A stretch of DNA of 64,000 bases from Kribbella sp. ALI-6-A (GCF_001984195.1 NZ_MTQN01000010.1:806001-870000), one strand, 5' to 3'. Shown: positions 26,324 through 35,228, counted from the stretch's first letter. A program made the numbers and translations. The notes: generated from the letters alone by a model not told the origin.

Positions 26324-26782
26324 ATGGACCGTGGCCGCGCCGTGCTCGCACTCGGCACTGGACTCGTTCTCGTATTCGCCGGCGCCTGCGCCGCGCCCGC
26401 AACCGAGCCGGCCGCCGCGCCGGTCTCGATCACCACCGCGACATCTCCGGCGACCACCGCAACCCCAGCGCCGACGAAGACGCCGACGGCGAAGCCGACG
26501 AAGCCCGCCGGTCTGCTCTCCGTCCCGCCCGCCACCAAGCCGAAACTGCCGCCCGTCACCAAGAGGCCCACCGTCAAACCGCCGACCAAGAAGCCCACGG
26601 TCAAGAAGCCGACGGTCAAGCCGACCACCCGCCGTACGACGACCAAGCCGCCTGTGGTCGATGTCTTCTACGCCAACTGCACCGAGGTCCGAGCCGCCGG
26701 CGCCGCGCCGATCCATAGTGGCGAGCCCGGCTACTCGAGGAAACTCGACCGAGACGGCGACGGTGTCGCCTGCGAGAACTGA
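26324..26782 (+). CDS. Secreted Excalibur-domain protein with Pro/Lys/Thr linker
   Basis: Exported protein of 152 aa. The signal ends in VFAGAC, which could be a lipobox (AGA before Cys, atypical at position -3), so it may be a lipoprotein. Residues 25-110 are a low-complexity Ala/Pro/Thr/Lys linker with repeats such as KKPTVKKPTVKPT, suited to spanning the cell wall. The C-terminal 40 residues are an Excalibur calcium-binding domain: FYANCTEVRAAGA and then DRDGDGVACEN, the EF-hand-like loop. Surface-exposed; role unknown. Confidence 0.85.
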   Translation: MDRGRAVLALGTGLVLVFAGACAAPATEPAAAPVSITTATSPATTATPAPTKTPTAKPTKPAGLLSVPPATKPKLPPVTKRPTVKPPTKKPTVKKPTVKPTTRRTTTKPPVVDVFYANCTEVRAAGAAPIHSGEPGYSRKLDRDGDGVACEN

Positions 26783-26815
26783 TGCCCGCCGCTCAGGTGC
26801 GGCAGTTTCGCTGAG

Positions 26816-27142
26816 TCAGCGCTTGACCGCCAGCTCGCCGAGTTCCGACCAGTCGTTCTGGTCGAGCTTGAAGTTGACGATCTTCGGGGTTTCCACCAAG
26901 TGCGGCGGCAGCGTCTGCTGCGCCGTCTTGAAGTGGGACGACGTGACGTGCGCCGAAGCGGCGTCGTCGTCGGCGAAGGCCTCCACCAAGACGTACTCCG
27001 TGGGGTCGTCGACCGACCTCGACCAGTCGAACCACAGGCAGCCGGGTTCGGCCCGGGTGGCGGTGGTGAAGTCGTGGGTGATGTTGGGCCAGTTGTCGGC
27101 GTCGGCGGGCTGGACGCGGAACTTCGCGGTGATGAAGATCAT
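26816..27142 (-). CDS. Antibiotic biosynthesis monooxygenase (ABM) domain protein
   Basis: ABM-domain protein of 108 aa, dimeric alpha/beta-barrel fold, related to YgiN-type quinol monooxygenases. Signs are IFITAKFRVQPADADNW, TRAEPGCLWFDWSRSVDDPTEYVLVEAFAD and the helix HVTSSHFKTAQQTLP. It lies 23 bases downstream of the RpiR regulator on the same strand and is probably co-transcribed with it. Substrate unknown. Confidence 0.85.
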   Translation of the reverse strand: MIFITAKFRVQPADADNWPNITHDFTTATRAEPGCLWFDWSRSVDDPTEYVLVEAFADDDAASAHVTSSHFKTAQQTLPPHLVETPKIVNFKLDQNDWSELGELAVKR

Positions 27143-27165
27143 GGGCGCGATGGTACCGACGGAGG

Positions 27166-28056
27166 TCAGAACCCCAATTGCTGCCGGATCGTCGCGAGGG
27201 TGTGCGCGGACTCGACGGTGTGCTCCGTGTCCGCAGCGGCGACAGCCTGGGCGAGCGCGTCCGTGACGACGATCGACGTGAGGACCTCGGCGGTCATGCC
27301 GGTGACGGTGTTCGGGACGTGCATGGCGACGGTGACGTCGCCGGCCAGGCGTTCGGCGACGTTCTGCTCGCTGAGCAGGATGATGTCCGCCCCGACCGCG
27401 CGGGCGCGGGCGATCACCGACTCGGCGTCGAGGATCAGCCGGCCCGGAGCGATCACCACGACGACGTCGCCGCGCTGGATCGCGAGCAGGTCGTCGGCCA
27501 GCCGGAAGCCCGCCGTGGTGATGGCGCGGGCGGGGCGGCCGAGGCGGCGCAGTTTCAGCGTGAGGTGCTCGGCGGCGACGTAGTTCGCGCCGAACCCGTA
27601 CGTCACGATCTCGCGGGCGTCGAGCAGCAGGCGGACCGCTTCGGCGTACGCGTCCAGCGGGAAGCCCTCGTTGAGGAACTCGATCCGCTCGATCGCCTCG
27701 GTGATCACCTTGTCCCAGACGTGCTTGGGGTCACCGCCGGTCGACGTGATCCGGTCCCGCAGCCGTTGTTCACGCTGTGCGGCGCCGAAGGGCGAGGCGA
27801 CCCGGTCCTTCAGATCGGCCAGGCCTTTGTAGCCGAGCGCCTGCAAGGTCCGGATCACGGTCGCGTTGCTGGTCCGGCTCTCCACGCCCAGGTCGGCCGC
27901 GGACAGGTACAGCAGCCGCTCGGGTGAGATCTCGGACAGGGATCGGCAGACCGCGTGGGCGGCGGGGGTGAACTCGTCCCAGTGCTCCCGGATCCGGGCG
28001 CGCAGGTCGGCGATCGCGGGATTCTTCGCCGTAACCCCTGTTACCTCATCGGTCAT
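27166..28056 (-). CDS. MurR/RpiR-family transcriptional regulator
   Basis: Regulator of 296 aa. The N-terminal helix-turn-helix of the RpiR type spans residues 1-80 (LSAADLGVESRTSNATVIRTLQALGYKGL). The SIS domain runs from about 130 to 275 (IVTYGFGANYVAAEHLTLKL and GDVVVVIAPG). SIS domains of this family usually bind phosphosugars, though members near peptide or amide transporters exist. ATG at 28056 has no Shine-Dalgarno but lies four bases after a TGATAC -10 candidate, so the mRNA may be leaderless. It is divergent from the C45/peptide-ABC operon, its obvious target. Confidence 0.88.
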   Translation of the reverse strand: MTDEVTGVTAKNPAIADLRARIREHWDEFTPAAHAVCRSLSEISPERLLYLSAADLGVESRTSNATVIRTLQALGYKGLADLKDRVASPFGAAQREQRLRDRITSTGGDPKHVWDKVITEAIERIEFLNEGFPLDAYAEAVRLLLDAREIVTYGFGANYVAAEHLTLKLRRLGRPARAITTAGFRLADDLLAIQRGDVVVVIAPGRLILDAESVIARARAVGADIILLSEQNVAERLAGDVTVAMHVPNTVTGMTAEVLTSIVVTDALAQAVAAADTEHTVESAHTLATIRQQLGF

Positions 28057-28060
28057 CTGT

Positions 28061-28090
28061 GTATCATCCGATCCATCGAGCCTGTAACAA
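28061..28090 (-). promoter_or_regulatory. Promoter candidate for RpiR regulator
   Basis: On the minus strand TTGTTA (28090-28085) and TGATAC (28066-28061) are 18 bases apart. The predicted start site falls at or next to the ATG of the regulator. The -35 element overlaps the first direct-repeat box, which would allow autorepression. Confidence 0.5.
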
Positions 28091-28123
28091 ACGTTCAAAA
28101 GACGGCTGCTTGTAATGCATGTT
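28083..28123. promoter_or_regulatory. Paired TGTAA-N5-GTT boxes, RpiR operator candidate
   Basis: Two 13-mers, TGTAACAAACGTT (28083-28095) and TGTAATGCATGTT (28111-28123), share TGTAA-N5-GTT in direct orientation, starts 28 bp apart. This A+T-rich patch is the only one between the divergent RpiR and C45 genes. Confidence 0.5.
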
Positions 28124-28149
28124 AAGTCCCCACGAGGAGTTCCGTCCTG

Positions 28150-29271
28150 ATGAGGATCATCGAGGTGTCGAGTCCGTCGGCCTATGATCGCGGACAGCAG
28201 TACGGTCGCGCAGCCGCCGACCTGATCGCGGCGTCGATCGCGTACTACCAGGCCGCCTTCGAGTTGCAGACCGGCCGGACCTGGACCGAGATCCAGGCCC
28301 TGTCGGCCCCGTGGGAGCGACTGGTCGCCTCCGAGTTCCCCGAACTGTACGAGGAGATGCGCGGCATCGCCGCCGGAGCCGGCGTACCGGTTCGCGAGAT
28401 CGTCGTGCTGAACTGCCGCGGCGAGATCGTGTACGACGCGGCGGCGTACCGCACACCCACGACCGCGCCGGACAGCCGGCCCGACGAGGTGCCCGACGGC
28501 TGCACCTCGTTCTCGATCACCGGCCGGGGCGCAGCCGACGGGCACGTCTACTCCGGCCAGAACTGGGACTGGCGGCACGCGGTCCGGGACACCGTCGTCG
28601 TGCTCAAGGTGATCCAGCCGCCCAAGCCGACCGTCATCATCCAGACCGAGGCCGGGCAGATCGGCCGGCACGGCGCCAGCAGCAACGGCTTCGCGCTCAA
28701 CGCGAACGGCCTCGGCGGCCGCTTCGACGACACCGTCGGCATCCCGCAGACGGTGATCCGGCGGCTGGTGCTCGACTCGGTCACGATCTCCGACGCGCTC
28801 AAGGTCCTGGTGAGGACTCGCGCTCACATCGCGAGCAACGCCCTGCTGACCGATCGATCCGGTTTCAGCATCGACCTGGAGACCACGCCGGGCGCCCACG
28901 GCTGGGAGTACCCGGTCGACGGGTTGATTGTCCATGGCAACCACTACCAGGCGTTCGTGCCGCCGCAGCTGGCGGCACAGCACCGCCCGATGTCGCCGGA
29001 CTCCCTGCTCCGCGTCCCGCGGGCCCGGCAGGGACTCGAAGCGGCGGCCACGACCACCGACGTACCCAAGACGGTCCGCAGCGCGATGTCGGACCACGTC
29101 GGGCACCCCGACTCGCTGTGTGCCCATCCCGACGACCGGCTCGGCGAGTTGAGCCAATGGTCGACCGTGCTGTCCAGCCTGGTCGATCTCACCACCGGCG
29201 ACTACCGCGTCGCGGCAGGGACGCCGTGCGAGCACGACTACGAGCTCGTGCCCTTCAATCTTTACGACTAG
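28150..29271 (+). CDS. C45 family acyltransferase/peptidase (penicillin acyltransferase-like)
   Basis: Protein of 373 aa of the C45 (acyl-CoA:6-aminopenicillanic acid acyltransferase-like) N-terminal-nucleophile family. The nucleophile is the Cys of DGCTSFS near residue 117, which becomes the new N-terminus after self-cleavage. Other family marks are YDRGQQYGR, MRGIAAGAGVPVREIVVLNCRGE, SGQNWDW and ASSNGFALNANGLGG. No signal peptide, so it acts in the cytoplasm on an imported amide. It leads an operon with a peptide-type ABC importer and an alpha/beta hydrolase, which points to hydrolysis of an acylated amino acid, peptide or beta-lactam-like compound. Substrate unknown. Confidence 0.87.
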   Translation: MRIIEVSSPSAYDRGQQYGRAAADLIAASIAYYQAAFELQTGRTWTEIQALSAPWERLVASEFPELYEEMRGIAAGAGVPVREIVVLNCRGEIVYDAAAYRTPTTAPDSRPDEVPDGCTSFSITGRGAADGHVYSGQNWDWRHAVRDTVVVLKVIQPPKPTVIIQTEAGQIGRHGASSNGFALNANGLGGRFDDTVGIPQTVIRRLVLDSVTISDALKVLVRTRAHIASNALLTDRSGFSIDLETTPGAHGWEYPVDGLIVHGNHYQAFVPPQLAAQHRPMSPDSLLRVPRARQGLEAAATTTDVPKTVRSAMSDHVGHPDSLCAHPDDRLGELSQWSTVLSSLVDLTTGDYRVAAGTPCEHDYELVPFNLYD

Positions 29272-29279
29272 GAGCACCC

Positions 29280-30914
29280 ATGTCCGCCTCTTCGAAGAGG
29301 TTCACCGCCGGTACGGCGCTCGCCGCCGCCGGTTTGCTGGTCGCCGCCGGTTGCGGCGGCGCGAGCAACTCCGCGCAGTCACCCGCGCTCGACCAGGTCA
29401 AGCTGGTCGACAGCACGCCGGCCGCGGCCGGTCAGCTCGACAACGCCGTCTGGTTCATGGCGAAGGAGCCGCGCTCCCTCGACCTGGACAACGACGCGGC
29501 CAACTCCCAAAGCGACCTGATCCTGGCCAACGTCTGCGACCGCCTGCTCCAGCTCCAGCCCGACCTGACCCTCGAGCCGGGGCTTGCCGAGAAGTACGAG
29601 TGGAAGGACAAAACCAGCCTGGTCTTCACGATCCGGCAGGGCGTCACGTTCCACGACGGCTCGCCGATGACCGCGGACGACGTGCTGTGGAGCCTGAACC
29701 GGCACCGCGCCGACGGCGCCGCCGAGTCCGACGAATACGTGAACGTGACCGGCGTCAGCAAGACCGGGCCGAACGAGATCACGGTCAAGTTCAAGCAGCC
29801 CGACGCGGTGTTCGTCGAGGCGATCGCCGGGGACGCCGGGGTCGTGCTGAGCCGCAAGGGCGTCGAGGCGCAGGGCAAGCAGTACGGCACGCCCGCCGGC
29901 AAGGACGCCTGCACCGGTCCGCTGATGCTGCAGGAGTGGCAGTCCGGCAAGCAGATCACGCTGGTCAAGGCGCCGGGCTACTGGAACCAGGACAAGCAGT
30001 CCAAGACCGACCGGATCACGTTCAAGTGGGGCAGCGACGACGTCATCGTCAACTCCCTCAAGACCGGTGAGGCGACCGGTGCGTACCTGGAGAACCTGTC
30101 CTCGGCGACCCAGCTCGCCACCGGCAGCACCACGACCGTCAGCCAGGGCCCGGACACCCGGGTCTGGAACCTGATGATCACCGACCGCGGCGGCCTGAAG
30201 GACGTCCGGCTGCGCAAGGCGCTGGCGATGGCGATCGACCGCGAGGGCGTTGCGAAGGCGGCCCTGTCGGGCTTGGGGCAGGCCTGGAAGGAGCCGGTCG
30301 GCTCCGGCGCGTGGGGCTACGAGAAGGCCAAGTTCCAGGCGGCGTACGACGCGATGACCGGGCTGCCGGCCAAGCCCGAGCAGGCCGATCTGGACGCGGC
30401 CAAGAAGCTGGTGCAGGAGGTCGGCCAGACCCAGCCGCTGATCATCGCCAGCGACGGTACGCCGGTCCGCAACGTGATCGCGAACGCGTTCGTCGACGCC
30501 GCCCAGAAGATCGGGCTGCAGGCAACGATCACGCAGATTCCGTCCCAGCAGTACGACCCGTACGACGAGACCGTGCGCAAGAGCGTCGACATCCTGACCG
30601 ACGACTACTTCATCTCCAAGAACGATCCGGTCGGCTTCTACAAGAACGGCGCCAGCACCTCGACCGTGCAGTGGCTGCTCAACGACCCGGCCTACGACGA
30701 GCTGGTGGACAAAGGCCGGGCCGCCCTGGACGACGCCGAGCGCGCGGGTATCGCGATCGAGCTGGCCAAGCGCTGGGCCGACGCGATGCCGTGGATCCCG
30801 GTGGTGCAGAGCCCGAGCACGGTGGCGCTGTCGTCGAAGGCGACCGGCGTACCGGCCAGCGGGTGCTACCGCTACTACCCGTGGGCCGCGGACCTCGGGA
30901 CCAAGGGGGCCTGA
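29280..30914 (+). CDS. Peptide ABC transporter substrate-binding lipoprotein (family 5)
   Basis: Solute-binding protein of 544 aa, SBP family 5 (DppA/OppA-like). The signal peptide ends in lipobox LVAAGC, so it is anchored to the membrane outer face. Family motifs are EPRSLDLDN, NVCDRLLQLQPDL, GLAEKYEWKDKTSLVFTIR, GVTFHDGSPMTADDVLWSL and RLRKALAMAIDREGV. The ATG follows GGAG lying just after the stop of the C45 gene. It delivers a peptide, nickel chelate or amide-type ligand to the permeases that follow. Confidence 0.92.
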   Translation: MSASSKRFTAGTALAAAGLLVAAGCGGASNSAQSPALDQVKLVDSTPAAAGQLDNAVWFMAKEPRSLDLDNDAANSQSDLILANVCDRLLQLQPDLTLEPGLAEKYEWKDKTSLVFTIRQGVTFHDGSPMTADDVLWSLNRHRADGAAESDEYVNVTGVSKTGPNEITVKFKQPDAVFVEAIAGDAGVVLSRKGVEAQGKQYGTPAGKDACTGPLMLQEWQSGKQITLVKAPGYWNQDKQSKTDRITFKWGSDDVIVNSLKTGEATGAYLENLSSATQLATGSTTTVSQGPDTRVWNLMITDRGGLKDVRLRKALAMAIDREGVAKAALSGLGQAWKEPVGSGAWGYEKAKFQAAYDAMTGLPAKPEQADLDAAKKLVQEVGQTQPLIIASDGTPVRNVIANAFVDAAQKIGLQATITQIPSQQYDPYDETVRKSVDILTDDYFISKNDPVGFYKNGASTSTVQWLLNDPAYDELVDKGRAALDDAERAGIAIELAKRWADAMPWIPVVQSPSTVALSSKATGVPASGCYRYYPWAADLGTKGA

Positions 30915-30917
30915 GTC

Positions 30918-31862
30918 ATGGTCGCACTGCGGCGCCTCGGCGCGATGGTGCTCACGCTGGTGATCAGCTCGTTCGTGATCTTCGCCGGGATGTACGCCGC
31001 CCCCGGTGACCCGGTCGCGTTCCTGATCGGCAACCCGGAGAACATGACACCGGAGCGGATCGCCGCGGTGCGGGCCGAGTACCACCTGGACCAGCCGTTC
31101 CTGAGCCAGTACCTGATCTGGGCCAAGGACCTGCTGCACGGCGACGCCGGGTCGTCGTTCGTCTACCAGCAGTCGGTGACGGACCTGCTCGGCAGCCGGT
31201 TGCCGGTGACGTTGTCCCTGGTCGCGTACGCCGGGGTGCTGTTCGTCGTGATCGGCGTGCTGCTCGGGGTGGTGTCCGCGCTGCGCAAGGGCACGGCGGT
31301 CGACGCGCTGATCACCGGCGTCACCACGTTCGCCACCTCGATCCCGAACTTCGTCGTCGCGGTGGTGCTGATCTCGGTGTTCGCGGTGAAGCTGCGCTGG
31401 TTCTCGGTGTCGGGTCCGGGCGAGGGGTTCCTCGGCCGGATCCACCACCTGACCCTGCCGGCGATCGCGCTCGCGCTCGGTGCGATCGCGGTGGTCAGCC
31501 GGGTCACCCGGCAGACGATGGTCGAGCAGCAGAGTCTCGACCACGTCGAGGCGGCCCGCAGTTACGGTCTCACGTCCCGCAAGACCGTCGTACGGCACGT
31601 GCTCAGGAACTCCTTAGGCCCGATCGTGACGATGTGCGGGCTGATCCTGGCCGGCATGCTGGCCGGCACGGTCGTGGTCGAGGGGGTGTTCGGGCTGAAC
31701 GGCATCGGCAGCCTGCTGGTGGAGGCGATCAACACTCACGACTTCCCGGTGGTGCAGGCGATCCTGCTCTACATGGTGATCGCCTACATGGTGGTCACCG
31801 TGCTCGTCGACCTGATCTATCCGTTGCTCGATGCAAGGGTCTCGGCCAGGAGTGGATCATGA
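30918..31862 (+). CDS. Peptide ABC transporter permease (DppB-type)
   Basis: Permease of 314 aa with about six helices. The N-terminal signature ALRRLGAMVLTLVISSFVIF and MYAAPGDPV is typical of DppB/OppB. The EAA loop reads HVEAARSYGLTSRKTVVRHVLRNS and contacts the ATPases. It starts four bases after the binding-protein stop and its TGA overlaps the next ATG. Confidence 0.92.
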   Translation: MVALRRLGAMVLTLVISSFVIFAGMYAAPGDPVAFLIGNPENMTPERIAAVRAEYHLDQPFLSQYLIWAKDLLHGDAGSSFVYQQSVTDLLGSRLPVTLSLVAYAGVLFVVIGVLLGVVSALRKGTAVDALITGVTTFATSIPNFVVAVVLISVFAVKLRWFSVSGPGEGFLGRIHHLTLPAIALALGAIAVVSRVTRQTMVEQQSLDHVEAARSYGLTSRKTVVRHVLRNSLGPIVTMCGLILAGMLAGTVVVEGVFGLNGIGSLLVEAINTHDFPVVQAILLYMVIAYMVVTVLVDLIYPLLDARVSARSGS

Positions 31863-32713
31863 CCGTCGATCTCACCGCACCCGTGGTGACCGCGACGTCC
31901 ACGCGCCGCCGTCAGGAGTGGCCGTTCTACCTCAGCGCGGCGGTGATCGTGCTGGCCGTGATCGCGGCGGTGCTCGCGCCGCTGGTCGCGCCGTACTCGC
32001 CGTCCCAGACGGACTTCGCCGCGCTGTGGCAGCCGCCGAGCGCGACGCACTGGCTCGGCACCGACCAGCTGGGTCGCGACATCCTGTCGCGCGTCATCCA
32101 CGGTGCGCGGCCGAGTCTGCTCGGCGCGATCGCACTGCTCGCGGTCGCCACCGTGCTCGGCGTGCTGATCGGCATCACCGCTGCCTGGAAGGGTGGCTGG
32201 GTCGACACCGCGCTGAGCCGGATCACCGACGTGATGTTCGCGTTCCCGGGACTGCTGTTCGTCGTCCTGGTGATCGCGGTGTTCGACCGCGGCCAGGTGA
32301 CCTCGGTGCTCGGGATGGCGCTGGCCTACGCGCCGGCGATAGCGAAGTTCACCCGGTCGATCGCGCTGGAGGAAATGGCCCGCCCGTACGTCGACGCGTA
32401 CCGGCTGCAAGGAGTCGGCGGAGCCGTGCTGTGCGGCAAGTACCTGCTGCCCAACCTGTTGCCCACGCTGGTCGGCTACCTGGTCGTGCTGTTCGGCGAG
32501 GGCCTGATGAGTCTGGCGTCGCTGAACTTCCTCGGCTTCGGCTCCCAGCCGCCGAGCTCGGAGTGGGGCCTGATGGTGCAGGAGGGCCGGACCGGTGTCA
32601 TCCAGGGCATCGTCGGCCCGGCGCTGATCCCCGGTCTGACGATCGCGATCGTGGTGGTCGCGACCAACGTCGTCGGGGTCCGGCTGTCCGACAAGCTGGC
32701 GGTGAGGAAATGA
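31859..32713 (+). CDS. Peptide ABC transporter permease (DppC-type)
   Basis: Second permease, 284 aa. It shows the DppC signature HWLGTDQLGRDILSRVIHGAR after the first helix, then EEMARPYVDAYRLQGVGG in the EAA loop and NFLGFGSQPPSSEWG near the end. ATGA overlaps join it to both neighbours. Confidence 0.92.
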   Translation: MTVDLTAPVVTATSTRRRQEWPFYLSAAVIVLAVIAAVLAPLVAPYSPSQTDFAALWQPPSATHWLGTDQLGRDILSRVIHGARPSLLGAIALLAVATVLGVLIGITAAWKGGWVDTALSRITDVMFAFPGLLFVVLVIAVFDRGQVTSVLGMALAYAPAIAKFTRSIALEEMARPYVDAYRLQGVGGAVLCGKYLLPNLLPTLVGYLVVLFGEGLMSLASLNFLGFGSQPPSSEWGLMVQEGRTGVIQGIVGPALIPGLTIAIVVVATNVVGVRLSDKLAVRK

Positions 32714-33522
32714 GTGTGCTGCTCGAGATCGAGGACCTGACGCTGCGCGTGCCGGCAGTGGAGATCCTGCGGGGCATCTCGCTGCAGGTCGCCACCGGCG
32801 AGACCGTCGGCCTGGTCGGCGAGTCCGGGTCGGGCAAGTCGAGCACGGCGCGGGCGGCGTTGCGGCTGTTCCCGGACGAGGCCCAGGCCGGTGGCCGGAT
32901 CAGCGTCGGGGGAGTGGACGTGCTGTCCGCCGGCGACGCGGCCGTGCAGCGGATTCGCGCACACGACGCCGCGATGATCTTCCAGGCACCCCGTACGGCG
33001 CTCAACCCGGTCCGCCGGATCGGCGACTCGGCCACCGAGCGGCTGGTCCAGGTTCACGGGCTGGACCGGAAGGCCGCGCGGGCCAAGCTGCTCACGCTGT
33101 TCGAGCACGTCGGCCTGCGTGATCCCGAGAGCCTGCTCCGGAAGTACCCGCACCAACTGTCGGGCGGCATGCTGCAGCGGGTCGTGATCGCGGCCGCGCT
33201 CAGCATCGACCCGAAGCTCCTGCTCGCCGACGAGGCGACCAGTGCGCTCGACGTGACCACCCAGGCCGAGGTGCTGGCCCTGCTCAAGCGGTTGCGTGGT
33301 GAGCGGGACCTCGGCGTCCTGTTCATCACTCACGATCTGCACCTGGCGGCGGCGTACTGTGACCGGGTCTACGTGATGCGGGAGGGGCTGATCGTGGATC
33401 ACCAGCCCGGGGCGACGATCTTCGAGAACCCGGGCAACGAGTACACCCGGCAGTTGGCGGACGCCGTACCGACGCTGCCCGCGCAGGACTCGACCGAGAC
33501 CGGCAAGGTGGGATCCCGATGA
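32710..33522 (+). CDS. Peptide ABC transporter ATPase (DppD-type)
   Basis: ATPase of 270 aa: Walker A GESGSGKS, Q-loop FQAPRTALNP, signature LSGGMLQRV, Walker B LLLADEATSALD, switch His in THDLHLAA. The C-terminus is shorter than in many DppD proteins and I see no four-cysteine cluster. It pairs with the next ATPase to energise uptake. Confidence 0.92.
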   Translation: MSVLLEIEDLTLRVPAVEILRGISLQVATGETVGLVGESGSGKSSTARAALRLFPDEAQAGGRISVGGVDVLSAGDAAVQRIRAHDAAMIFQAPRTALNPVRRIGDSATERLVQVHGLDRKAARAKLLTLFEHVGLRDPESLLRKYPHQLSGGMLQRVVIAAALSIDPKLLLADEATSALDVTTQAEVLALLKRLRGERDLGVLFITHDLHLAAAYCDRVYVMREGLIVDHQPGATIFENPGNEYTRQLADAVPTLPAQDSTETGKVGSR

Positions 33523-34358
33523 GTGTTCTGGCGGTCGACAAGCTCGGCAAGACGTTCCCCGGTCGGCGCGGTCAGCAGCCGGTGGTCGCGGCCCGCGACA
33601 TCAGCTTCCTGGTCGAGGCGGGCGGATCGCTCGGGGTCGTCGGCGAGTCCGGCTCCGGCAAGACCACGGTGGCCCGGATGCTGGTCGGCCTGACCAGCCC
33701 GGACCAGGGCAAGGTGATGGTCGAAGGACGAGAGACCAGCAAGCCCGAGCGCGGCAGGGCGGCCCGGTTGCGCCGGGCCCGGGAGATCCAGATGGTGTTC
33801 CAGGATCCCTACACCTCGCTCGACCGCCGGCTCAGCGTGGAGTCCTGTCTGCGCGACGTGCTGAACCGGCACCGGCCGGAGCTGGCCAAGGCGCAGGCGG
33901 CGGCCGAGATCGGCAACCTGCTCGATCAGGTCGGCCTGGCGAGCAAGCTGACGGCGTCCCGGCCGCACGAGCTCAGTGGTGGCCAGAGGCAACGAGTCGC
34001 GATCGCGCGAGCGCTTGCCGTCCGGCCCAGGGTGCTCGTGCTGGACGAGGCGGTGTCCGCGCTGGACGTCTCGGTCCAGGCCAAGATCCTGACGCTGCTG
34101 AACGAGCTGCGCGCGGCGCTCGGCATCGCTCTGGTCTTCGTCAGCCACGACCTGGCCGTGGTCGGTGAGGTCACCGACCGCATCCTGGTGATGTACCGCG
34201 GCGACGACGTCGAGCAGAACGCCACCGCCGAGCTGCTCCGCCGTCCCCGTCACCCCTACACCCAGATGCTGCTCTCCTCCGCCCCCGGACCCGGCTGGCA
34301 GCCGGAACGCGTGGCCGAGCTGCGGGCGGCGTTCGCTCTCACCGAAGGACGTTCATGA
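33519..34358 (+). CDS. Peptide ABC transporter ATPase (DppF-type)
   Basis: ATPase of 279 aa: Walker A GESGSGKT, Q-loop MVFQDPYTSLDRR, signature LSGGQRQRV, Walker B VLVLDEAVSALDVSVQ, switch His in SHDLAVV, and the C-terminal RRPRHPYTQMLLSSAP found in DppF/OppF proteins. It completes a full five-component importer and is coupled by ATGA to the hydrolase. Confidence 0.92.
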   Translation: MSVLAVDKLGKTFPGRRGQQPVVAARDISFLVEAGGSLGVVGESGSGKTTVARMLVGLTSPDQGKVMVEGRETSKPERGRAARLRRAREIQMVFQDPYTSLDRRLSVESCLRDVLNRHRPELAKAQAAAEIGNLLDQVGLASKLTASRPHELSGGQRQRVAIARALAVRPRVLVLDEAVSALDVSVQAKILTLLNELRAALGIALVFVSHDLAVVGEVTDRILVMYRGDDVEQNATAELLRRPRHPYTQMLLSSAPGPGWQPERVAELRAAFALTEGRS

Positions 34359-35191
34359 CCGACACCCAGCAGCAGCCCGCCCCGACCGCGGCGTTCTACC
34401 AGCGCGGGTCGATCCCGATCTACGCCTCGCAGGTCGACCCTCGGCTGCACTACCTGCTGTACGTGCCCCACCAGTTGCAGGACGACGACAACGCGCCGCT
34501 GCTGGTGGTCCAGCACGGCACCGCGCGGACCGCGGCCAAGTACCGCGACCACCTGAAGCCGTTCGCCGACGAGCACGGCGTGGTGATCCTGACCCCGATC
34601 TTCCCGGCCGGGCTGATCGATCCGAACGACCTGCACAACTTCAAGTTCATCGAGTACCGGGGCATCCGGTTCGACCACATGCTGCTGTCGATCGTCGACG
34701 AGGTGGCCGAGCGGTTCCCGGTCGCGGCGGACAAGTTCTACCTGCACGGGTTCTCCGGCGGCGGGCAGTTCACGCACCGGTTCCTGTACCTGCACCCGGA
34801 CCGGCTGGCGGCGGCCTCGATCGGCGCGCCCGGCCGGATCACCCAGCTGGACGACTCGCTGCCGTGGTGGCTGGGCACCCAGGGCTTCGAGGAGAAGTTC
34901 GGTCAGCGGATCGACTTCGAGGCGCTGCGCCGGGTCCCGATCCAGATGGTGGTCGGTTCCGAGGACGTCGAGACCTGGGAGATCAACAACCCCGGCGAGT
35001 CCAACTGGATGGACGGCGTCGAGCTGACCGGCAGCACCCGGATCGAGCGGCTCCGCACCCTGGAGCGCAACTTCCGGTCCCACGGCCTGGACGTCACCTT
35101 CGACATGGTCGAGGGTGCGGCACACTCCGGCAGCCTGATGCTGCCGACGGTGACCAAGTGGATGGCCTCGCTGATCGACACCGGCGACTGA
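34355..35191 (+). CDS. Alpha/beta hydrolase
   Basis: Hydrolase of 278 aa, resembling PHB-depolymerase/esterase-type alpha/beta hydrolases without a signal peptide. The nucleophile Ser lies in HGFSGGGQF (residues 128-136), an oxyanion segment in LVVQHGTARTA, and the catalytic His in EGAAHSG near residue 253. An acid residue is likely in VVGSEDVETW. As last gene of the C45/ABC operon (ATGA overlap) it probably hydrolyses an ester or amide of the imported compound or of the C45 product. Substrate unknown. Confidence 0.85.
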   Translation: MTDTQQQPAPTAAFYQRGSIPIYASQVDPRLHYLLYVPHQLQDDDNAPLLVVQHGTARTAAKYRDHLKPFADEHGVVILTPIFPAGLIDPNDLHNFKFIEYRGIRFDHMLLSIVDEVAERFPVAADKFYLHGFSGGGQFTHRFLYLHPDRLAAASIGAPGRITQLDDSLPWWLGTQGFEEKFGQRIDFEALRRVPIQMVVGSEDVETWEINNPGESNWMDGVELTGSTRIERLRTLERNFRSHGLDVTFDMVEGAAHSGSLMLPTVTKWMASLIDTGD

Positions 35192-35228
35192 TCCGTCGTC
35201 CCGGAGTGCACCCGGCCGCCGGACTCCG

